DNA from: Setomelanomma holmii
Lineage: Eukaryota; Ascomycota; Dothideomycetes; Pleosporales; Phaeosphaeriaceae
Assembly: GCA_010015745.1 (NCBI GenBank)
Contig: ML978252.1
Coordinates: 59,313 to 123,312, forward strand
Length of the DNA: 64,000 nucleotides
Direction: 5' to 3'
Shown in pieces: positions 22,872-33,080 of this stretch. The notes beneath the pieces are model-generated. The model did no database searches and was not told the DNA's origin. It saw only the letters and a list, made by a program, of their open reading frames with translations. Position 1 is the first letter of the stretch; every line of letters starts with the position of its first letter. Made by a program: the position numbers and the translations under genes.

Positions 22872-25237
22872 ATGGCCCCATCCGCGATCAACGATGCGCC
22901 GTCCGCATCAGGGCGCAACTCTCCCAAACCTCCACCCGCGAAGCTCTGGACTGTCAATGAGCCGCCGTTCGAGGGCTTCAAGCCTGTAGACACAGAGGGA
23001 TTTGCGCGCAGCAACCACGAAACCGCCATAGTGATCGACAATGGTAATGCGCCTGGATATCTGCGCTCTCTCAAAGCATGGCTAACACTTTCCCAGGCTC
23101 GTCAGCAGTCCGCGCAGGATGGTCCTTCGATGCGAAACCCCGGTTGTCAGTATTGCCGAATATGGCGCGATACAGAGACCGCAAGCTCAACCGCACATTT
23201 ACCTTTGTCGGAGCCGACGTCTACTCAGATGGCACGGCGCGTGGGCAATCCAAGCCGATATATGAGCCTGGGAGCAATATCATAAACAACTGGGACGCCA
23301 TGGAGGGTGTGCTGGACTACATCTTCATCAAGTTGGGCGTGGACGGCAGATCAGGGCGCATCGACAGGCCCATTGTCATGACTGAGCCCATCGCAAACTT
23401 GGGCTATTCAAGAAAGAGTATGTCATGAAGACTGGGGGGTTGAAGGGCAACAATAAAATTTCGTGCTAACAATTGCCATTCAGCCATGTCCGAGATCCTC
23501 TTCGAATGCTACGGCGCACCCTCGGTCGCATACGGCGTCGATTCGCTCTTCTCCTACTCCTACAACGGTGGGCGCACTGGTCTGGTCATGGACTCCTCGT
23601 ACACCTCGACACATGTCATTCCTGTCATAGACTCGAAACCGCTTCTTTCCCAAGCCACGCGCCTGAACTGGGGCCGCTTCCAATCCGCGCAGTACCTCCT
23701 CAAGCTGCTCAGATTGAAGTACCCCAATTTTCCTGGCAAGATCAGCGATAGTCAGGCGGAGGACTTGGTTCGCGAGCACTGCTATGTGGCGCAAGACTAC
23801 GAAACAGAAATCAGCAGATGTCTAGACTGGACAGGCCTTGAAGAGAGAAACCACATTGTTCAATTTCCGTACACTGAGCAGATACTGGTGCAAAAGACAG
23901 AGGAGGAGCTTGCGGCAGCAGCGGAGAAGCGAAAGGAGAGTGGACGTAGATTACAAGCACAGGCAGCCAAGATGCGACTAGAGAAGCTGAAGCGCAAGGA
24001 GGAAGAGCTAGAGTACTATGTGCAGCTGCAGGCACAGCTCGAGGAAATAACCACAAAGAAGGAGAAGGCAAGGATACTCGAGTCGAACGACTTTGATGAT
24101 GAAGGCCAGCTCGACAAGCGTGTCAAAGAGCTGGAAAAGGGTATCAAGAAAGCACGCAACAAGGATGTTGGAGATGTCGAGGAGGAACCACAAGAGGAGC
24201 CCACATTCCCACTGCTGGATGTGGCAGATGATCAACTCGACGAAGAGGGCATCAAGCAGAAACGTCAACAGCGGCTGATGAAGTCCAATTATGATGCTCG
24301 GCAACGCGCAAAGATTGAGAAGGAGAAAGAAAAAGCACGTCAAGCAGAAGAACAACGTCTGGACGACGAGCGTAGAGAAGCCGACCCCGAGAACTGGATT
24401 GAGGAACGTCGAATAGCCCGACAGGCCATCATCCAGAAAATGAAAGACCGTGAACGCATGAAGGCCGAGCTCGGCAATCGCAAATCTCTCGCCAATCAGT
24501 TGCGTATGAAGTCAATAGCAAACCTCGCATCCGACAACCCCACCAAGAAGCGGCGAAGGGGAGGCGGCGACGACGACACATTCGGTGCCGACGACGCAGA
24601 TTGGGGTGTCTACCGCACTATTGCCACGGGCGAAGGCTCCGACGACGAGGAAGAAGAAGATCTGAACAAGAACCTCAAAGACATCGAGACGCAGCTACTC
24701 AAGCACGATCCCAACTTCACAGAAGACTCGACGCGAGAAGCGCAAACAGATTGGACAAAGAGCATACTGCACGCCTTCCTGCATGGTCCGTATCCGTATG
24801 ACGCGGAATCACAAAGGGAAGTCAATCAAGTCCACCTCAACGTTGAGCGTATCCGTGTCCCGGAAGTCGTGTTCCAGCCTACAATCGCCGGACTCGACCA
24901 AGCAGGTATCGTCGAAATCGCCTCCAACATCCTCACAGAGCGGCTAGCAGACTCGCCTTATCGCGACGATGTGCTCAAGGATATCTTCCTGACTGGAGGG
25001 AACACGCTATTCCAAGGCTTCGAAGATCGACTAAGAAACGAGTTGCGCGCTGTACTTCCCGCAGAGCAAAAGATCACTGTCCGAGGCGCGAAAGATAGAG
25101 TGCTTGATGCGTGGCGTGGAGCTGCGACGTGGGCGGGCAAGAAGGAAAGTAGGCAGAACTTCATTTCGAGGGCGGAGTTTATGGAGAAGGGTGGCGAGTA
25201 TATCAAGGAGCATGCATTGGGGAATGCGGGTTTTTGA
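22872..25237 (+). CDS. ARP5: Actin-related protein 5 (INO80 complex)
   Basis: Exons 22872-23043, 23097-23417 and 23484-25237 give 748 residues. The actin fold starts at IVIDNGSSAVRAGWSFD and continues with PIVMTEPIANLGYSRK and MSEILFECYGAPSVAYGVDS. After RWLNWGRFQSAQYLLKLL-like sequence comes a long, charged coiled-coil insertion (about residues 290-590, many E/K/R, including KKRRRGGGDDD), which distinguishes Arp5 from actin. The fold resumes at YPYDAESQREVNQVHLNVER and ends with DIFLTGGNTLFQGFEDRL and AWRGAATWAGKKE. Arp5 and Ies6 form the module that grips nucleosomal DNA in INO80. All junctions restore conserved motifs, so the model is firm. Confidence 0.94.
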
Positions 25238-26585
25238 TCTGTGTAGAGGGCAAAGCGGTGGATGGGCAGAACATGTATGAATAACAGAAACAGGACTCTG
25301 ATGAGGGGGAGTAGTCAGTGTACCGTATCAAGGGCCTTCGCATTCAAATGGAACCGGAAAGTCCAGTTTAGTTCCAATGCCATGCAAGAAGCAATTCCGA
25401 AGAGCTGCCACGAATCTTGATACGTCAAGTTCACGCACTTTGCATGCACAGTGCACAAAGCCGCAGTCCATGACAGGACTAAATGCATTCGAGGCACCAC
25501 AGATTACCTGAGTGTACCAGTCAAGCCGCCACTTCGACATGGAGTGTCCCTTGTACCTGCGAGCTGAAGTGCGTAAACACGGCACGTTGCGAGCCCGAAG
25601 TCGAGTCATCTGTTGTTGAGGTTATCTTGATTGTTGTGAATGACTCATTCCAGGCTTGCATGAGCTAGACATGCGCACACAACCCTACGAGTACTGTGAA
25701 TGTAAAGATATCGTTCGTACATACGACATAATCAAGCTGCCGTAAAGCTTCATTCTTCTCGCGTACCCATGTGTCCCGAGCTCAGGATTCCCGATTTCGA
25801 CACGCTCTAGTGACCTTGGGATGGCTATTGCTCGGCGACAGATTTGTCGATATGTGTGACTATCTTCGGTCGAGCCGGACGCTTCTGTGCGGAAGAGTCT
25901 GGATTGTACTTGGAGGGCTAACGCTTTGGTGGGCATATATTGCCGGAGTGGTATGCCACTTGGTTGAGAGGTGAGGCAGCCTCGAGAGGTCTGATGAGGG
26001 CTAAATATGCGCCGGGATCCCAGAAATCGCGGGTGTGCCTGATAAGGTTCTTTGATCCAACAGCATTCGCCCTTGAGTAATCAATAAGTCTACGGCTCGA
26101 ACAATATGCCTTTTCAACCTCTCGAGGTGATAGCGTGGATGATGATGAAGATTGGGTGTTTGGTGCACTGCCGTGAAATATTTTGTACAAGATTAGCTAA
26201 AAGAGAGGTTTGGAACGTCTGTGACTTTTGTGCGTTGAAGTGCGCAGTGACTATAGTGTCAACCCCATCCATATGGTTTTGTATTCCTTCTCATGGACCC
26301 GGGGCGTTGCTATCACACGAGTATGACGTTTTTCCACTCCCAGGCTTCACCGCGGACAGTTGGTTGCGGGATATGTGCCGGGCACAACGTCCTGAGGATA
26401 TTGACTCGTGTAGCTGTCCCATAAGCTTTCCACTCGACAACTAGTATGAGGCCGCCCCTGCGTTGAATATGACCAAGAAGGAAGCATGACCACGAACCGT
26501 CTGCTACCTTATCAAAGAAGCGTTCCAGTGGCTTCGTTGGCCACCAGTTTCTATCTGAATAGTATCTCAGTGCAAGATCGATTTC
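25238..26585. other. Intergenic, arp5 to HET remnant
   Basis: 1.3 kb with 3' flanks of arp5 and of the minus-strand HET remnant. No convincing gene. Confidence 0.45.
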
Positions 26586-28483
26586 CTACAAACGCACATC
26601 CTTAGTGTGATCTTCCTCGTCCCTTTTCCCCCATCCCTCGAAGGCAGAGGCTGGTACTATGCGAGCTTCGAAGCCAATGCTTGTGACTGCGCTCTGCTGA
26701 TACTCTGGTATTTCAGCCGGCGACTGCATGAGACTGCTTTGTGCAGTTCCGAAAGTGACTTTTCGCATGACTGGGTAGATGTCCTCGATGGAGGCAAAGT
26801 CAGTCTGGTATAACCAGCATATGGAGCCTCTCCAACCCACCCATGACCATGAAGGGAACATTGGTCTACGCACTCGTTGGTCATCAGAACAAGTATGTTC
26901 CCGAACGAGGGCAACAAACATGTAGCGATCCCGATCCGAGTCGGCAGTAATGTTGGGAATGAACGGGAGGCCTGATATGTTGCAAATGACCACAGTTCTG
27001 GTATCGTCGCGAAGACTCTGCAGGACTCCAAAGAATGCAAATAGAGCATCGGAGTCAAATGTGAGCTTTCGGCTGACGTACAACCAGGCCAAGTGGATAA
27101 TTTCAGAGATTGGCCGTGCTATTGTAAGGTCTGTGTCCTCGAGTGGTAGACTCTTGCTGTCTCCGCTCAACCATCCAAGTGACGGCCTTAGGTCCATGAA
27201 CAGTGATAGCCAGAATGGAGTTCCGTCCACGTCACCGAGTCTTGGTTCCCTGATGACAAGTTGTGGCTAGACTCACCAGCCCAATCTTTGACATGCTCGA
27301 CGCCACCCGAGGATTCCTTCCAGCAGGCTTTTTTTGCAGTACAACGATGTTCGCTTTGATGAAAACAAGTAGTCGTTGGGATACGTAGGCCTCCTGAAAT
27401 GTCCAAGCAAGTTGGAACCATGTTGAACTCTTTCGAATGTTCCACACAGGCTCAAAGCTCGAGTAGAAGACCAATCTGTCACCGACTTGATAGATACTCT
27501 CGGTCAGCGATCTCCTCGACCGAACCCCTGGCAAGCCGTAGTGCCTGGACTCACCAGCAGCTGCCACGATGATTAACACTGCACCCATGAAGATTTGGTC
27601 CATTTTTTGGAGCTGGCTGTCCCGATGGGCGCTGTTGCTCTGATCGATACAATACTGATCAACCCTTAGGTATCGATAGCCAAGTTGTTTCGTAACAGTA
27701 ATAGCATCTGTGATTGTGTCTGGCAGGTGCGGAAAGGGTGTTGTGTCAGTCTCACCCCACATATAGCTTAAGGCAACCCATGGCGATGCTCTGGCTTCCA
27801 CAATAGCCATCTGCTCACAGTCAATCAATCGCATCCCATTTATAGGCTCCTTTCTTGTGTGACATGAACACTCCTGGTGTTTCTTGCAGTACTCGATCCA
27901 CAATCGTGCGCGATCAGGATCAAAATAAGTGGGAATTCGCTGTGGTTTGAAAAGGTCGTCTGAGCCATAAAAAGTTACGACGACATTGTATAGCACTTTT
28001 GATTCTTCTTGAAGGGATCTTAGTGGATCAAGGCCGTTTAGTTCGGACCGCACCTTGTTGTATAGATCAGCAAGCACATTGCGGTTTCCATAGAGAGCAG
28101 GGAGCCAGTGTCTTTCATGGGAAATCCAAAGGATTTCAGGCTGGTCATATGTCGGTAGGATATGGCAGAAATTGCAATGGTCCTGACGAACTCGGTCCTT
28201 CTAAGCACCAGATAACTCTTCGACGGGGATTGAGGATGAACGTAGGTCCCAATATGCCGTATTGTGTGTCATGACCCCAGGATTCAAGACGCTCAGCGGT
28301 CACATCGTAAAATTTGACTTTGTGGCAGGCTTCGCAAACGTACTCATTGACCATTTCGAGTGGGTCATCAATAGAGAATGTTTTAGGGAAGCGCTTCGCT
28401 TCTGAACAGGGAATTGTTGCTATCAAGGGCCAGAAGATTATTGAGCTATCAGGCTCAAACACGGCATGTGTAAGCTCCGACAT
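26586..28483 (-). pseudogene. HET-domain (heterokaryon incompatibility) gene, broken frame (copy 1)
   Basis: HET-family motifs lie in order on the minus strand but in different frames. 28483-28203: VCEACHKVKFYDV and YGILG; about 28202-27336: HCNFCHILPTYD, WVALSYMWGETDT, LGYRYLRVDQYCIDQSNS, KMDQIFMGAVLIIVAAAGE, AWTFQEAYVSQRLLVFIKAN; then KKACWKE in another frame after a run of seven A (27329-27335); finally 27250-26586: RKLTFDSDALFAFFGVL and FPSWSWVGWRGS. The simplest breaks are near 28195-28202, at the A run and near 27255. No intron of normal size that I could find repairs them all. HET proteins control self/non-self recognition after hyphal fusion and can trigger cell death. A misread intron could explain one break. 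Confidence 0.7.
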
Positions 28484-28598
28484 GGCAGGTGTGCAAGACT
28501 GTCGTTTGAGTATATGTCAAATACATGGCAATCAGAGTGGCAGATTGAACAACGTGAGTGAGGTCGAGGCTGAAACAACGAGGCGGGGAAAGTGCATA

Positions 28599-28639
28599 CC
28601 GTGTCCGTGCACCAAATGCGCGCCATCACCAAATGCGCG
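28599..28639 (+). repeat. Left terminal inverted repeat of element 1
   Basis: Perfect complement of 30682-30722. Contains an internal direct repeat: CACCAAATGCGCG occurs twice, separated by CCAT. Confidence 0.93.
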
Positions 28640-28686
28640 GAAACCCAATATGCGCTACTTTTTCTCAGCATCATAACACAACAACA

Positions 28687-30570
28687 ATGACAGGTATTAC
28701 AGAAGCGCTTGTAGAGTGTGACTCTATACCCTCTGGCGACAAGATTCCATGGCAAAAAATAGCTGACAAGCATGGTGTTGTTCGCTCAACGTTGACGCGC
28801 AGGCACCGCCGCAAAACACGCTCTCGGGAAGAGATATCAATATCACAGCGAAATCTACAACCACAACAGGAGGCAGAGCTTGTTAAGTAGATAGAGAAAT
28901 TAACAGAGCGTAAGCTACCTCCTACAAGAGAAATGGTGCAGAATTACGCGTCTGATATTGCTGAACACCCCGTCTCCGAGAGCTGGGTTACTCGCTTCCT
29001 CCACCAACACAAAGAGAAGCTGACATCCCAGTGGAGCACTTCTATGGACCGCAAACGCCACGCTGCTGATTCTGGTGATAAGTACAAGGTGTACTTTGAG
29101 CAGCTGGGCAGCAAAATTGATTTCTACGAAGTGGAGCCAGAGCACACATACAATATGGATGAGAAAGGCTTCATGATTGGAGCCGTTGGCAGGCAGAAGA
29201 GGATCTTTAGCAAGAGGCTGTTTAAGAAGAAGCAGTTTAAGCAGATGCTACAGGATGGCAATCGTGAATGGATAAGCCTGTTGGCGTGTGTATGCGCTGA
29301 TGGTACAGCATTGCCGCCAGCTCTTATATATGCGGCCAACTCTAAAAACATACAAGACACGTGGGTGGAGGATGTGAAGGTGGGAGAACATATGGCCTTC
29401 TTCGGAGTATCATGCAGCGGCTGGTCAAATGATGGGCTAGGTCTTGCCTGGCTTCAGCAGGTGTTTGAGCGCTTCACAAAAGCTAAAGCTCGGAGAAAGT
29501 ATCGTCTATTACTTGTGGACGGCCATGGGAGCCACCTTACAGAAGAGTTCCTAGAGTATTGCCACAGGCATAAGATACTATTGGGTATCTATCCACCTCA
29601 CAGCACCCACACGCTGCAGCCGCTCGATGTAGTAATGTTTAAACCTCTCAGCACAGCATACTCAAAGAAGCTGGCAACACGCCTTCACAAGCATCAAGGC
29701 TTAGTACCTGTGACTAAAGCCGACTTCTTTAGTCTATTCTGGGACGCCTGGGCAAGCAGCTCCACTGCAAAGAACATCTTCAGCTCTTTTAAGGCAACTG
29801 GTGTACACCTCTTCGACCCTAACGTTATACTTGATTGCTTCACCAACAACAACTCAGACACATCCAGCAACGCGTCAGAGGAAGCTCCTACATACGGTGG
29901 CGAGGCCTGGCAAAAGTTGAATACAGTCATGAAACGTGCGTTGAGTGGTGCCTCAGAGAAGGACGCATCTACCATTCGGCAATCGCTCCACCACATGGCT
30001 ATACAGAACACCCTCCTGCAGAGCGAGAATGAGGGTCTACTTGACGCTCTTACTGTCAAGAAAGGAAGAGAGGTAAAGGGCAAGTCTCTAGACCTGCTGC
30101 AACACTATGAGTTCTGGGGGCCTTTGATGATGTGGACTCCTTGCTTGTTCCGTGAAGCTAAGGTCCGCATGAAGCTTGCAAGGGAGGAGCAAGAGGCAGA
30201 CAAGAAGGGAAAGGCTAGCATGAAGGAGCTTGCTAAGGCTAATAAGCTGTACAACGAAAAGATTGCACAGGAGAAGCGTGATGCGCGTGCAAAGTAGAAG
30301 GAAGAGCGTGACCAGCTAAAGGCAGAGAAGGCCAAGGAAGTCTCCAAACGCAAGGCAAAGAGAGAGCGCCAAAGGCAAGCTTGTGACTCTCAAAAAGCTG
30401 TACAAAAAGCCTCTACAGGCAAGCGCAAGGCTTCGGAGCAGGTAGCACCAAGAAAGAAGCAGAAACGTAGTGTTAGGGATAATGTGGATAGGGCATTGCG
30501 CACGCCAACACCTCTACACCAAACTAACACTCGCGGCCGCAGAATCCTTCGGCCAAGAAAGTATTGGTGA
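28687..30570 (+). pseudogene. DDE transposase of element 1, two in-frame stops
   Basis: From the ATG at 28687 the frame runs to TGA at 30568-30570, interrupted only by TAG at 28888-28890 and TAG at 30295-30297. Domains in order: a psq-type helix-turn-helix (WQKIADKHGVVRSTLTRR), a CENP-B-type DNA-binding part (ISQRNLQPQQEAELVK, stop, IEKLTERKLPPTREM, ESWVTRFLHQHKEKL), then the DDE core (TYNMDEKGFMIG, LLLVDGHGSHLTEEF, YPPHSTHTLQPLDVVMFKPL) and a basic coiled-coil tail. The first stop aligns with a Tyr in element 2. Full-length product is not expected; the part between the stops (28891-30294) contains the whole catalytic core. Confidence 0.9.
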
Positions 30571-30681
30571 GAAAGTTAGTTACATAGGTCTATAAATCAC
30601 CTTACTAAGTTATCTCGTGATATTGGCTATTGTGTGTGGCTCTATAGCCTCGTTTTTGTGGTACCTGTGAAGGGGCGATCG

Positions 30682-30722
30682 CGCGCATTTGGTGATGGCG
30701 CGCATTTGGTGCACGGACACGG
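30682..30722 (-). repeat. Right terminal inverted repeat of element 1
   Basis: Perfect complement of 28599-28639, followed directly by TA. Confidence 0.93.
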
Positions 30723-30724
30723 TA

Positions 30725-30750
30725 CCGTGCGCTACCGCGTGCCGACCACC
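30725..30750 (+). repeat. Terminal inverted repeat of element 2
   Basis: Perfect complement of 32835-32860; begins immediately after the TA that ends element 1. Confidence 0.92.
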
Positions 30751-30899
30751 AAAGCTACACTTGCCCACAGTAGAAAATGAAGCTCTCCTGCCACCTATAG
30801 TAGATATTATCACGAGATTTTTTGGTGGAGTAATAAAGTGATGCTTGCAATCAATTTAGGTACCAATATCTAGTAGGTATCTGCACGCTGCGGCCTTTT

Positions 30900-32760
30900 T
30901 TGGTAGTTTTAGTTGGGGGTGGGCGTGCAGGCTCACCACCATCACCACCACCTTTAGCAGGTTGTGCCCAACGCGCTTTCTTTGCCTTTGGCCCAGCCTC
31001 TTGTGAGGCTGCTCTCTTGCCTATTTAGGTCAATTATAGAGATTTTTGGGCGGTTGCAGCCTCTCTCTCCTGTTGTTTCTTGTGCTTTCCTTCAGCCCTT
31101 TGTGCAGCTAATCTTTCCTTCTCCCTCTCCCTCTCCCTCTCCCTCTCCACCTTAGCTGCCTCTCGCGCTACACGCCTCTCTCCTGCCTCTTTCTGCTTAA
31201 GCAAGGCAGCCTGAGCTCTGAGGTTCTTTATCTCAGCTTTTTGGAGTTTCTCCTCAAGTTCCTCTCGCGCTCTTACTCTCTCACGGAACTGAGCCTCTCT
31301 GAACTTTCTGGGAGACCAGAATTGAGCTCCTCCGTGGTACTCTTGACGCTGCTGAAGATCAAGAGTCTTACCCTTCTTCTGGTGCTTCTTCTTAGTGTTG
31401 AGAGCGTGCAGGAGACCTTTGTTTTCGTGGACAAGAAGGTCGTTTTTTGTCTAGAGATGGTGGAGGGAAAGAGTGATCTTCTTTGCCTCCTTTTCTATCC
31501 CATCTTTTACTGCCTTCTCTACAAGGTCTCTCATCTTTCTCCAGTCCTCTTCAGCGAGTATAGGCGAGCTCCCTGCCTCTCTATCTTGTTCTGGTGTCCT
31601 TAGGCGGAATCTTTGAAGTATGACGTCTCTCTCCATTAGCTATATACTAGTAGCTTCAAAGGACCTTAAGATAAGCCTCTAGTTAAAGGTAGAGGTCCAG
31701 GCCTTCCAGAACAAGGGGAAGAAGTCGCCCTTATTAATTGGGATAAGCCCTTTGGTGAATTGAAGATGGGTAGTGAGCTCTTAGGTGTACGCTTTTGAGA
31801 GTGGCGCAAACAACACCACATCAAGTGGCTGAAGGCTGTGAGTTGAATGGGGAGGAAAGATAGCACGGAGGATCTTGCTCCTGTAGCAATACTCTAAGAA
31901 ATCCTTAATAACGTGACTTCTATAGCTATCTAAGATGAGGAAGCAGTAACTTGAGCGCGCTTTCTTCTTTGTATGACGGTCAAATACCTGATTAAGCCAG
32001 GCTAAACCTACGTCGTTGTTCGTCCGTTTAGAGGGAGATGAAGCGACAAAGACGTCGTGCTTGCCGACCTTAATATCCTCTACCTAGGATGACCGTATAT
32101 TACCGTTCTGGGCCTGGTAGATGAGACCAGGAGGAAGACTTGTTCCATTAGCACAAGCACATGCCAGGACAGTTACCCACTCACGAGAGCCGTCTTGAAG
32201 TGAGTCTCTGACCTTTTTTGTCTTCTATAGGCTCTTAGAGAAGACCCTCTTCGTCCTTGAAGTGACCCTAATCATGAAGCCCTTCTCGTCCATATTGTAC
32301 GTGTGGCGAGGCTCCACATTATACTGCTGCATCTTCTCATAGAGGAGATCAAAGTAGAGGTTGTAGTTGTACTCTGAGTCAGCTCAGTGACGTACAGCGT
32401 CTATACCAGCCGCCCATTTGGAGGTGAGATGGTCCTTGTGTCTCTTCAAAAAGCGCCCCACCCACGTCTCTCCTACAGGCTGTTTAGCTATCTCAGACGC
32501 AAAGCGTCGCGTCATAGCTCTGGTAGGTGGAAGCCCTCGACCTGTAAGGTCTTTGATATAATCTATAAGCTCTGCCTCTTGTTGTAGGCTGAATTTCCTT
32601 TAGTTGACGTTTTTAGCTGCCATACTGTCCTGAACGCCCTTGCAACTTTGGGCTAGCGTAGTTCAGTTGACTTTAAAGATATCTGCACATTTCTTGTACG
32701 AAAGTTGTTCTCTAGAGTCGTGCGATTTCATTGCTTCAACTGCCTTATCAATAGGTTCTA
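30900..32760 (-). pseudogene. Degenerate DDE transposase of element 2
   Basis: On the minus strand one frame carries the same protein family as element 1: FSLQQEAELIDYIKDLTGRG, ETWVGRFLKRHKDHL, RHTYNMDEKGFMIRVTSRTK, WVTVLACACANGTSLPPGLI, SYCFLILDSYRSH, FPPHSTHSLQPLDVVLFAPL, GLIPINKGDFFPLFWKAWTS. At least eight stops interrupt it without changing the frame (for instance after NVN, RH, FSKSL, IRSS, KAYT, TFN, ATSI and HHL). Most can be read as CAA/CAG/CGA or TGG codons changed by C-to-T or G-to-A. The second catalytic motif reads LDSYRSH rather than VDGHGSH. A run of CTCCCT repeats near 31120-31148 encodes an Arg-Glu tract. Confidence 0.88.
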
Positions 32761-32834
32761 TATTGGTAGAGATACTGCGTCTTGAAGTTGGTGGTGAGTT
32801 GGTGTAATGATGTGCGGGGTGGTCGACATGCGGA

Positions 32835-32860
32835 GGTGGTCGGCACGCGGTAGCGCACGG
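32835..32860 (-). repeat. Terminal inverted repeat of element 2
   Basis: Perfect complement of 30725-30750, followed by TA at 32861-32862. Confidence 0.92.
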
Positions 32861-33080
32861 TATGCAGCAGCTTAGTCATACCTCGATTGTGGATTGTGCG
32901 GTGCAGCCTGCCTAGTCAACCTTCAATGATACGGAAAGAATTCGATGGTGATCAGCTTTTCAATTAAACATTAACATTAACATTACTCTCCAATCCAACT
33001 TCTACATGCTAAGCTCACCCATTACCACCTTGAGGGACCAACACTCCAAATGTCAAAACTAATCAACAACCATTTTCCAC

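Larger units (their letters stand above)
28597..30724 (+). mobile_element. Fot1/pogo-type DNA transposon, element 1
   Basis: Bounded by TA at 28597-28598 and 30723-30724. Perfect terminal inverted repeats of 41 bases follow inside the TAs (28599-28639 and 30682-30722), starting CCGTGTCCGTGCACCAAATG. Size, TA target duplication and an internal DDE transposase are those of the Tc1-mariner superfamily, pogo/Fot1 branch. The transposase lies in the plus orientation. The right-hand TA is also the left-hand TA of the next element. Confidence 0.92.
30723..32862 (-). mobile_element. Fot1/pogo-type DNA transposon, element 2 (degenerate)
   Basis: Inverted repeats of 26 bases (30725-30750 and 32835-32860), starting CCGTGCGCTACCGCGTGCCG, are perfect and flanked by TA at 30723-30724 and 32861-32862. 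The element has about the same length as element 1 but the opposite orientation and a different terminal repeat, so it belongs to a related but separate family. Confidence 0.9.

Noticed and set aside
24008..24355. 115-codon minus-strand hydrophobic frame
   Set aside because: Antisense of the Lys/Glu-rich coiled-coil insertion of arp5; its Leu/Phe richness follows from that.
31118..31150. CTCCCT repeat as an independent microsatellite feature
   Set aside because: It codes for the Arg-Glu tract of the degenerate transposase in element 2, so it was described there.
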